Shown here: positions 18,389-25,278 of the stretch, in pieces
How the letters are laid out: every line of letters starts with the position of its first letter
Numbering within the stretch: position 1 is the first letter of the stretch
Source: Emticicia sp. 21SJ11W-3
Lineage (GTDB): Bacteria; Bacteroidota; Bacteroidia; Cytophagales; Spirosomataceae
Length of the DNA stretch: 64,000 nt
Direction of reading: 5' to 3'
NCBI RefSeq assembly: GCF_024138715.1
Contig: NZ_CP092074.1
Span: 3,224,001 to 3,288,000 of the forward strand
Notes under the pieces: generated by a model
What the model saw: only the letters and a program-made list of their open reading frames with translations
Told to the model about the DNA's origin: nothing
The model's database searches: none
Position numbers and translations under genes: made by a program

Positions 18389-18736
18389 TTCAGTTACCCA
18401 GCAATGCCTGCTGCAAGCAGTTCATCTATTGAACTGATAAAATACGACTGCATCAGACTAAAGAAAATATTCTGGGCGCACTATCAGTATAAGAAAGTGG
18501 GATTCTATATAAGTGAAATTATGCCAGAAGAAAATATAGTCCCTGACCTGTTCGATACAGTTGACAGAGAGAAGCATAAAAAGACTATGATGGTGTTGGA
18601 TAGATTAAATATCAAGCACAGTAAAGAAAGCATCAATACAAAAGTAGCACATCAAGGCTTTGGCCGGGAGAGGAAACTAAGGCAGGAAAAGATTTCGCGC
18701 CCCTTTACTACTAATATGGATGAAGTAATTAATTGA
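18389..18736 (+). pseudogene. umuC: umuC 3' fragment (DNA polymerase V subunit, C-terminal part)
   Basis: About 115 codons readable from 18389, after an in-frame TAA at 18386. The sequence matches the C-terminal little-finger region of UmuC. It has the YQYKKVGFYISEI strand, PDLFDT, the MVLDRLNIKH helix and the RPFTTNMDEV tail (compare SPRYTT in UmuC). A complete UmuC is about 420 aa; the catalytic part is absent. The remnant begins 12 bp after the last CRISPR repeat, so array and truncated gene abut. No umuD is nearby. Confidence 0.75.
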
Positions 18737-18769
18737 AGTTTGGTGAATAAAAAAACCGATGTTATGGGC

Positions 18770-19150
18770 TTATGGTTTATTTAAGAAAGTTTTAAGCCTG
18801 GTTAAGTGACCCTTTGCTTGATTTGCGCTTGATAAAGAAGTATTATAGCGTTTATATCTAGCTGTCATACATGAATCATGTAGCCATTTATATAAAGGAT
18901 ATGCCCCTGCAATGTGTCTTCTGACTAACTTTATTGTAAGCTTATGTTTACTCTCCTTGCTCCGCGTTATAGTTTTATATTCATCTATGCTATTATAACT
19001 ATTACCCCCTTCGCTTAGTGGGAATATTTCGTATTGCACAAAATGTAATGCAGAATAAAAAGCTGTAGTAACAACCCAATCGTAATAATCTGGGCTATTT
19101 AAAAGGTAATCACAAGCTTTTTCGTTATGTTCAGCGTGTTGCTTTCTCAA
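18770..19150 (-). CDS. HEPN-like domain protein
   Basis: 126 aa. An all-alpha protein: RKQHAEHNEKACDYLL, then YYDWVVTTAFYSALHFVQYE, and a final helix with DSCMTARYKRYN. This layout, with a helix pair around YYDW..t.aFYsaLH and a late SrxaRY motif, fits small HEPN proteins. The canonical RxxxxH RNase motif is not clear. There is no in-frame ATG; TTG at 19150 is the best start, 2 bp after the upstream stop. It likely forms a two-gene unit with 19153-19620 as a toxin-antitoxin-like pair (inferred). Confidence 0.6.
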   Translation of the reverse strand: MRKQHAEHNEKACDYLLNSPDYYDWVVTTAFYSALHFVQYEIFPLSEGGNSYNSIDEYKTITRSKESKHKLTIKLVRRHIAGAYPLYKWLHDSCMTARYKRYNTSLSSANQAKGHLTRLKTFLNKP

Positions 19151-19152
19151 TT

Positions 19153-19620
19153 CTACAAAACATTATGCTTAAAAATATAACCATCGGATGAAACACACCC
19201 TTCATCAAAAGTATCTGCAACGCCAATAATTGACACGCTCAATTTATAAAAATCCTCTTTAACCTTGTCTTCAAATTCTCCAATAAAATTGTACAAATCT
19301 AGCATTTTCTCAGACAAATAATCTTCTTCAGATACTACTATCAATATATCAAAGTCTTCCCAATCATTTACCCTTAAAAAACCACTTATAGTACGAATCT
19401 CATGTTCCTTAAATACACCAAAAATTGCATTAATATTCTCAGCACTCTTATTGATGTTTTGGGAGAGCTGTTTAATTATTAAGCGAGTCTTTTCTTCTAA
19501 TCCATATTTTTTGCCCTGAATATACGCATCAATTACATGGTCGCTTGTGAAGAAATTTTCGGCAGAAGGCGTAAGTGACCAACCTTTTTGTTCGGTGAAT
19601 ATTTCTGTTAGAGCTGTCAT
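19153..19620 (-). CDS. partner protein upstream of the HEPN-like gene
   Basis: 155 aa. The N-terminal half is helical (EEKTRLIIKQLSQNINKSAENINAIFGVF). The second half holds VNDWEDFDILIVVSEEDYL followed by a VSIIGVADTF strand. The WEDFDILIVVS stretch resembles the SDiDLlV part of minimal nucleotidyltransferases, the usual partner of HEPN toxins. The GS signature before it is missing, so the assignment is weak. The stop lies 2 bp before the HEPN start. The AT-rich composition differs from the neighbouring receptor genes. Confidence 0.55.
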   Translation of the reverse strand: MTALTEIFTEQKGWSLTPSAENFFTSDHVIDAYIQGKKYGLEEKTRLIIKQLSQNINKSAENINAIFGVFKEHEIRTISGFLRVNDWEDFDILIVVSEEDYLSEKMLDLYNFIGEFEDKVKEDFYKLSVSIIGVADTFDEGCVSSDGYIFKHNVL

Positions 19621-20016
19621 TTTCGTAGATTATTTATATCTAAATTATTGCAATTTAAAAACTAAAGACTTAAAAAGCCTACACCACAATAGAGTAAACT
19701 ATATGATATTTTATTACTATGCACAATAACTAGATTAAAAAGGAATAAAACAGTATATTGTGGAAATTTAAAGACAAAAATATTTTGATTTTACAGGTTA
19801 TTTCATTTTTTACCATATTATAGAATTATCTAGCTAAATAATTGTATTACAAATTTTACTCTTGTAATATAACTAGTATAAATTTAAAACGAATTAATGT
19901 AGATGTTTAGTTCGTTGCCTAGTTGGATATCCTTATCTCCCCTGTTAGTATCAGTTTCAAGACGGGTTGTTATAAACCAAAAAAGGGGGCTGTTACACCT
20001 TTGTATTTAAGGCTAA
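19621..20016. other. AT-rich gap without a gene
   Basis: This stretch has several stop codons in all frames and no RNA or repeat that I recognise. A short plus-strand frame begins at 19903 but shows no family features. It separates the HEPN pair from the decayed antirepressor. Confidence 0.5.
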
Positions 20017-20640
20017 TTAAAACAAATAATGTATAAGCATTCTTCCTGCTTCTGTCCAGACTAAATATGGCTTAGTATGTAAAACGCCGGAACTATCAAC
20101 CCATTGATGCGTTCTTGTAGAGGCATAGCCCTTTTCAGCAAATTTCTGATAAAGTACATAGTGTCCATCATGAAAGAATTGTCGTCTCTTTTAATTAGCT
20201 CAAGGTTGAGTTCTACTGCACATATTCATTTCTTTTGCAATGGTCGTAGAGGTCATACTATCAACCGATGCAAGAACCTTATCGACATACTCGGCCTTTG
20301 GTCTTAGATCTGCCTTTTCAAGAGATAATATTTCGATAGCTTCTATAGTTTCAGGATCCAACCTTAAAGCCAGTGAAAGAGTTTTGGGAACATTGTTCAT
20401 TGGGTTCGTTAACTCAAGCCATTCTGAATTAATTTTGTGTCTCAGAGGAGCTGAATCAAAAGAAAGTACTTCATCTAATAGAATCTTAGAGATAAAGTCT
20501 CTTTCATCCTTAATTGCCTGATACTGAAGATTGCCCTAATTTGAAAAATCTCTTTCTAGTTTAGAAATCATATTATTGATATCTCTGATAACATTATCAT
20601 GACGTTTACCTTTCAATTCTGCAATTCGCTTGCTCGACAT
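20017..20640 (-). pseudogene. decayed Rha/KilAC-type phage antirepressor
   Basis: From an ATG at 20640, the minus strand reads SSKRIAELKGKRHDNVIRDI, the N-terminal signature of Rha phage regulators. A TAG at 20538-20536 interrupts the frame. After it the same frame continues through EKADLRPKAEYVDKVLAS and TTIAKEMNMCSRT, the start of a KilAC domain. Two frame changes near 20160-20215 then lead to HYVLYQKFAEKGYASTRTH and KPYLVWTEAGRMLIHYLF, the end of KilAC. So the whole gene is recognisable but broken by one stop and at least two frameshifts. It is a phage remnant between the two CRISPR arrays. Confidence 0.75.
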
Positions 20641-20882
20641 CCTATCGGTCTTTTGAACATTATACTTGTTATATAGTTGTGTGATATAGATTTTTATAGT
20701 TGTGGATTAACACTATCATCAAATGTATCTGACGATACAAGAATACCATCCTGCATAAACGGTCTATGTCAAGACGTGAGGATTCTATTCCGCCATAGCT
20801 GAAATAAGGAAATTCCAAGATAAATCTTAATATCCTCAAGACTGCAGTTGTGGTTAAAAAATACGTTGATTTGTTGTTGCAG
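20641..20882 (-). other. fragments upstream of array 2, unrecognised
   Basis: On the minus strand a short frame reads NCSLEDIKIYLGISLFQLWR and ends in a stop just before the antirepressor region. Another reads FMQDGILVSSDTFDDSVNPQL and stops. Both look like C-terminal ends of broken genes, but I could not assign a family. The left edge joins the Rha remnant and the right edge is array 2. Confidence 0.35.
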
Positions 20883-21113
20883 TTTTTAATCGCACCATGT
20901 AGAAATTGAAACCTAAATCCTTTTTCAGCTTAGCCGTTTCCGGGCTAACTTTTAATCGCACCATGTAGGAATTGAAACGAAAACAGGCGATATGCCCGGC
21001 GGCGGGGGTTATTACACTTTTAATCGCACCATGTAGGAATTGAAACTAAGAGCAGATGGCAAGTACGTAATCGAGGGCGTATACCTTTAATCGCACCACG
21101 AAGAAATTGAAAT
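20883..21113 (+). CRISPR. CRISPR array 2, 4 repeats and 3 spacers
   Basis: The repeat is the same as in array 1, starting at 20883, 20949, 21016 and 21084. The first has T for C at position 1 and an A in GTAGAAATTG. The two middle repeats are intact. The last is strongly degenerate (CCTTTAATCGCACCACGAAG..., ending GAAAT). Spacers are 36-38 bp. There is no leader-like sequence before the first repeat; the flanking DNA is broken gene remnants. Confidence 0.95.
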
Positions 21114-21174
21114 CAATAGTTTTTCGTAGAAAAACACCCTAATTACCTTTAAAGAACCAAATTTATAACATTCA

Positions 21175-21351
21175 ATGATAAAAAACCTTGCCAGAACCAT
21201 TCCTTCTCTCCTGATTATCCTATGTATATTACTTTATAAAACTAAGGTTTTAGACTTAAACGGCGCATCCATCCTGTTAGTAGTTGCCGTTGTGGTAGGT
21301 GTTTACCTGAACCTGTCTGGGGCTGGCTCAAAAAAACGCAGAAGGTTCTGA
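21175..21351 (+). CDS. small two-segment membrane protein
   Basis: 58 aa from the ATG at 21175. It has a positively charged start (MIKNLARTIP), a hydrophobic segment SLLIILCILLY, a polar turn, a second segment SILLVVAVVVGVYLNL, and a basic tail GSKKRRRF. The arrangement suggests a helical hairpin in the inner membrane with both ends in the cytoplasm. The function is unknown. It follows array 2 by 61 bp with no shared features. Confidence 0.6.
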   Translation: MIKNLARTIPSLLIILCILLYKTKVLDLNGASILLVVAVVVGVYLNLSGAGSKKRRRF

Positions 21352-21385
21352 GTCAGCCCGTTCATTCTTCCAGGTGTGCCAAAGC

Positions 21386-21724
21386 CTACGCCTTGCGCAC
21401 AAACTCCGACTTCAGGCTCATGGCGCCGAAGCCGTCAATCTTGCAGTCAATGTTATGGTCGCCGTCGGTAAGGCGTATATTCTTTACTTTCGTGCCGGCT
21501 TTTAAGGCTTTAGGCGCTCCTTTTACGGGTAGGTCTTTTACTATTACTACGGTGTCGCCGTCTTTCAGCTCGTTGCCGTTGGCATCCAGTATTTTCGCTG
21601 CGCCCTCTTCAACTTCTGCCTCCTCAGGGTTCCACTCATAAAAACATTCAGGGCATATCAGCATACCATCGCTCGGATACACATACTCACATTTACATTT
21701 CGGACAAGGCGGAAACTCAGACAT
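21386..21724 (-). CDS. yjdM: PhnA/YjdM-family zinc-ribbon protein
   Basis: 112 aa. An N-terminal zinc ribbon has two Cys pairs (CPKCKCEY and [10 protein letters not shown]). The PhnA-type domain contains [25 protein letters not shown] and the [18 protein letters not shown] tail. Length and motifs match the full family. Despite the old name the protein is not shown to act on phosphonates, and its cellular role is unclear. Single gene; about 170 bp separate it from the next. Confidence 0.9.
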   Translation of the reverse strand: MSEFPPCPKCKCEYVYPSDGMLICPECFYEWNPEEAEVEEGAAKILDANGNELKDGDTVVIVKDLPVKGAPKALKAGTKVKNIRLTDGDHNIDCKIDGFGAMSLKSEFVRKA

Positions 21725-21897
21725 ATTCTGTTCTTTTTACTGTTTATAGAAGAAAACTACTGCCGCAAAAGTACAGATATTTTACAGATAAACATATACT
21801 GTATTGAAACCGGCCTCATTTCTGCCGCCCGATACCCAAAAACACTAAACCGGTGGTATAGTTTTTTTGGCTCAAACTTTATTAAATCAACCCAATT

Positions 21898-22173
21898 ATG
21901 AAAAGTCTACATTTTTTGGCACTGGCTCCGGCACTGATGTATCAATTCAGATTTCTTAATTTTTTTCTGAATCCCGGTCATGGTACAACTTATAACGGCG
22001 GAGCCATTGCAGATGAAGAACAACTGGCCGACGAAAACCTGGAAGACGAAGACCTGCCCGACGAAGCCCCCAAGCCCGCCGCTGACGGTTTTAACTATAC
22101 GCAAACAGACCCCAATACCCCACACGAGCGCGAAGTGTCTGAAATAGAAACCAATGATATGGATGAGAAGTAG
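21898..22173 (+). CDS. small acidic protein, unrecognised
   Basis: 91 aa. The first part is hydrophobic (SLHFLALAPALMYQFRFLNFF). The rest is strongly acidic (ADEEQLADENLEDEDLPDE) and ends VSEIETNDMDEK. It could be a secreted or membrane-anchored acidic tail protein. Composition argues for a real gene, but no family was recognised. It is divergent from the PhnA gene and convergent with the membrane protein downstream. Confidence 0.5.
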   Translation: MKSLHFLALAPALMYQFRFLNFFLNPGHGTTYNGGAIADEEQLADENLEDEDLPDEAPKPAADGFNYTQTDPNTPHEREVSEIETNDMDEK

Positions 22174-22197
22174 CCCCTTGCCCGGCACGGGCAGGCC

Positions 22198-22749
22198 TTA
22201 TTTTTTTACCTCCTGCGGGCGCCCCTTCGGCTCGGTATCTACCTGTTTTATCGGATACACATAAATGAGGTACAAATAAAAAAACGCCAGCGATATTACC
22301 AGTATAATAGCCCCCAGTATAGAAGAACTTACCTTTACCCCGCTGAGCGAAATCTCAACATTGGTTGGGTCTTCCTTGTTAACCACTTTCATCGACTTAT
22401 AAAACTGTATGGCAGCAAATGCCAGGCCGCAGAATACAATCAGCAGCACAAAGGTAAAGATAATTCTGGACGACAACGCCTGAAAATCATACACCTTCTG
22501 TGTATAAGCCAGTTGTTGGACATAATGGTCATGCGCGACCTTCACTGACTCAAATTGAAGGCTTTTGATAGCGGCAGTAATAGCAGAATCGAGCGAATCT
22601 AATGCCGCAGGCTCTACAGCAGAATCAGGCTTTGATGCCACATACTGCTTGTAAAGCGCCTCTAATGATTTAACTGTGGTATCCTGAGCAAAGCAGCTTT
22701 GCCACCCCACTACACACAAGAATGCAAAAAAGAAAAAGCTAGTTTTCAT
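22198..22749 (-). CDS. secreted membrane protein of unknown function
   Basis: 183 aa. A signal peptide (MKTSFFFFAFLCVVGWQSCFA) comes first. A helical periplasmic part (about residues 25-85) follows, then two membrane segments (FVLLIVFCGLAFAAIQF and GAIILVISLAFFYLYLIYV). A short Pro/Lys tail ends the protein. Its first ATG overlaps the upstream gene's end as ATGA (22746-22749), so the two genes are co-translated and the products may interact. Confidence 0.7.
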   Translation of the reverse strand: MKTSFFFFAFLCVVGWQSCFAQDTTVKSLEALYKQYVASKPDSAVEPAALDSLDSAITAAIKSLQFESVKVAHDHYVQQLAYTQKVYDFQALSSRIIFTFVLLIVFCGLAFAAIQFYKSMKVVNKEDPTNVEISLSGVKVSSSILGAIILVISLAFFYLYLIYVYPIKQVDTEPKGRPQEVKK

Positions 22750-23399
22750 TGCCCATCTTTTAGTTTGGTCAGTAATCCAATCATGTTTGTTCTATATTTA
22801 AGCCTGTCTGCTTTGGTTATACACAACTGGTTTTCGAGATTCCGCCATTCAGATGGATTTCTGGTCGGGTAAACTATCTTCCATAAACTATCAATTCTGG
22901 TTTTCAGCTCATTTAATTTTGTATCAATCTGATTGGCATTATTAGCAGCCGGAGTTACAGGCGTGGGCACATAGTTCGGAGGCTTGATTATCGGCACGTC
23001 CTGATACACCGTCATGGTCTGAGCTTTAATTTCCTGCAATACCTTGTCGTAGCTTAGCTTCCCATCCTGCAAAATACTGCTTTTTTCAATCAGCGTAAAC
23101 CCGAGTACATACTTGCCTTTATCCTGATTCTTTTTTAAAATTTCCTGAATGGCTTTCTTCGATACCACCGTATCCTGCCTTTGGATACTGACAATATCGT
23201 CTGCCTCATTTTTTACATACGCGAATGCTATGAATCTGGAAGTATCCAGCAAGGTCGGATATTTCTGCGAAAAAGACTTCCAATCTTTAATCTCCAGAAT
23301 CTTTTTGGTATTAGCATTTACAGGTTGCTGACCAAATAGAGGAGCAGCCGACAACAAAAAGAAAAATGCAGATACGAGGCAGGCCGTTTGAGTTTTCAT
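22746..23399 (-). CDS. secreted protein of unknown function, coupled to the next gene
   Basis: 217 aa from the ATG at 23399. The open frame begins at 23432, but only the inner start gives a signal peptide (MKTQTACLVSAFFFLLSAAPLFG). The mature part contains KDWKSFSQKYPTLLDTSRFIAF, then a helical linker, a Pro-rich middle (KPPNYVPTPVTPAA) and a C-terminal helical segment. It is the first gene of a two-gene minus-strand unit with the membrane protein at 22198. No known domain was recognised. Confidence 0.7.
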   Translation of the reverse strand: MKTQTACLVSAFFFLLSAAPLFGQQPVNANTKKILEIKDWKSFSQKYPTLLDTSRFIAFAYVKNEADDIVSIQRQDTVVSKKAIQEILKKNQDKGKYVLGFTLIEKSSILQDGKLSYDKVLQEIKAQTMTVYQDVPIIKPPNYVPTPVTPAANNANQIDTKLNELKTRIDSLWKIVYPTRNPSEWRNLENQLCITKADRLKYRTNMIGLLTKLKDGQ

Positions 23400-23659
23400 T
23401 GCAAAGCATGAGTTACATAGCGAAGAGAACATAATTACCTAAATATCTATACGCAACCCCAACCATACAAGTTATTTTTATTTTGCGGTTGCTGAATTTC
23501 AGGTTGAAATTAACTTTATCAATCTTTGGCCTGAAATTTTGCGCCTCAAAAGTAAAAATTGAATCTTTCTCTTTAGTTTCTTTAAAAACGAAAAACACAT
23601 CGAACAAACTAAAACTGATTTAATTTTGTAGAATAACTACTTACAAAAAATGATGAAAA

Positions 23660-24085
23660 ATGGACGTTTTAACTAAAGAACAAAGACGGAAAAACATGCA
23701 GGCTATAAAATGTAAAGATACAAAGGATGAAGTTCTTTTGGCAAAAACACTATGGCGGCTAGGTTATCGGTATAGAAAAAATGATAAAAGAATATTTGGT
23801 AAACCAGACCTTACTTTTACCAAACACAAACTCGCCGTTTTTGTGGATAGTGAATATTTCCATGGAAAAGATTGGGATACTGAAAAGTATAGAATAAATA
23901 CAAACCGCGACTTTTGGTGGAAAAAAATTGAAGGTAATATTAAAAGAGATATGCAGGTAAATAATGAACTAACAGAGAAAGGCTGGAAAGTTTTAAGGTT
24001 CTGGAGCAAAGAAATAAAGAAAAATTTAGCAACTTGCGTTGAAAAAATTGAGCAATTCAAATTAAAAAAAAGCACAATGCATTAG
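23660..24085 (+). CDS. vsr: very short patch repair (Vsr) endonuclease
   Basis: 141 aa. Vsr motifs are in order: an N-terminal RRKNMQAIKCKDT helix, GYRYRKNDKRIFGKPDLTF with D50 as the metal-binding Asp, then FVDSEYFHGKDW with H68, and DFWWKKIEGNIKRD. E. coli Vsr has D51 and H69 at the equivalent places. The usual DGxFWHG is altered to DSEYFHG. Vsr normally nicks T:G mismatches from 5-methylcytosine deamination and is paired with a cytosine methyltransferase, none of which is in view. AT-rich compared with the flanking receptor gene, which suggests transfer. Confidence 0.9.
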   Translation: MDVLTKEQRRKNMQAIKCKDTKDEVLLAKTLWRLGYRYRKNDKRIFGKPDLTFTKHKLAVFVDSEYFHGKDWDTEKYRINTNRDFWWKKIEGNIKRDMQVNNELTEKGWKVLRFWSKEIKKNLATCVEKIEQFKLKKSTMH

Positions 24086-24172
24086 ACTAAGAAAGGGTTT
24101 ACGATTATAAATTTCTCCCTTAATGCAGGACTATCTACTTCAACATTAAACTTGTAAAAAAAAGGCCCAATA

Positions 24173-24337
24173 ATGGACAAATTAGAAATATTTTTAAACT
24201 CTGAACAACCAGCCACTTGCCCTAAATGTGGCAACAGAACTGAGATAGTCAGAGATATTAAAACCTCTCAGCACCACAAGTGTTATTCAGAAAAGTGTAA
24301 TTTCGAATTCATTTTAGAGTTTGAAAATGAGGAGTAA
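24173..24337 (+). CDS. small zinc-ribbon protein
   Basis: 54 aa. The two Cys pairs are CPKCGNRTE and CYSEKCNFEF, spaced as in a zinc ribbon. The N-terminus is MDKLEIFLNSEQPAT and the C-terminus is acidic. It is separated from vsr by 87 bp and from the HNH gene by only 2 bp, so it is translated together with the nuclease. It may be a cofactor or DNA-binding subunit of the HNH protein (inferred). Confidence 0.65.
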   Translation: MDKLEIFLNSEQPATCPKCGNRTEIVRDIKTSQHHKCYSEKCNFEFILEFENEE

Positions 24338-24339
24338 TC

Positions 24340-25110
24340 ATGAAAGAAGGGCAAAAATTATGGACAAGAGATGAATTAGTATTAGCAATAAATTTATATT
24401 GCAAACTTCCTTTTGGAAGATTACATAGATTAAACCCAGATGTTATAAATCTCGCAAATCTTATTGGAAGAACTTCTAGCTCTGTTGCCTATAAACTAGT
24501 AAATTTTGCAAGTCTTGACCCCAGCTTGCAAGCAAGAGGAATAAAAGGTGCGGCTAACACTAGTAAACTGGATAAAGAAATTTGGAGTGAGTTTTATAAT
24601 CATTGGGATATCCTACCTTATGAAAGCGAGAAATTACTGGCACAGTTAAAACACACTACGATTGAACGATTGAATAATATACCTGAAGATGAATTACCGA
24701 AAGAAGGTAAAATTAGAGAACAGGTTGTAAAGGTTAGGGTAAATCAATCATTCTTCCGTAGCTCGATTTTAGCGGCATATAATAACACTTGTTGTATCAC
24801 CGGAATTAACCAATCTGAACTTTTAATTGCAGGCCATATTCGTCCATGGGGAGTTGATGAAAAGAACAGGTTAAATCCTAGGAATGGAATTGCTGTCAAT
24901 GCACTTCACGACAAAGCATTTGAAACAGGGTTTATAACAATTACACCCGATTATACAATCAAAGTTTCACCAAGAATTTTAAAACAAAAAGACCATCATA
25001 CGTTTGATTTCTTCGGAAAATATGAAAATCAAAAGATCATTCTCCCATCAAGATTTTTACCTGATAAAGATTTTTTAAAATATCACAATGATGAAAGGTT
25101 TAAAAAATAG
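24340..25110 (+). CDS. HNH endonuclease, restriction type
   Basis: 256 aa. The N-terminal half is helical with an LNPDVINLANLIGRTSSSVAYKL helix-turn-helix-like segment. The C-terminal half carries the HNH core: CCITGINQSELLIAGHIRPW, then NPRNGIAVNALHDKAFETG with the His and Asn. The extended GHI.PW...NRLNP.NG form is typical of restriction-like HNH enzymes. The operon with vsr and a zinc ribbon suggests a mobile restriction unit without its methyltransferase. The host must protect its own DNA some other way or the enzyme may be restricted to modified targets (inferred). Confidence 0.85.
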   Translation: MKEGQKLWTRDELVLAINLYCKLPFGRLHRLNPDVINLANLIGRTSSSVAYKLVNFASLDPSLQARGIKGAANTSKLDKEIWSEFYNHWDILPYESEKLLAQLKHTTIERLNNIPEDELPKEGKIREQVVKVRVNQSFFRSSILAAYNNTCCITGINQSELLIAGHIRPWGVDEKNRLNPRNGIAVNALHDKAFETGFITITPDYTIKVSPRILKQKDHHTFDFFGKYENQKIILPSRFLPDKDFLKYHNDERFKK

Positions 25111-25278
25111 TCTCTCAAAGAGGTATATAAGTATCTAATTTGGTTTTATACTAAATATGCCTTTACCAGCTCTTCCACCCCCCAAACCGCTACATTTCAT
25201 CAACCGCCACCTGCAGTTCGTCAATTCTCAATAAATCCTGGGCAACAGTTTTCTAAACTTGAATAAAATTCAAGATAT

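Noticed and set aside
20032-20041. GTATAAGCAT, another half site, near the antirepressor remnant
   Set aside because: It lies within the end of the KilAC pseudogene and has no second arm.
23413-23607. A 64-codon minus-strand frame before the vsr gene
   Set aside because: No signal, motif or start context, and it overlaps the upstream promoter region; composition follows the AT-rich background.
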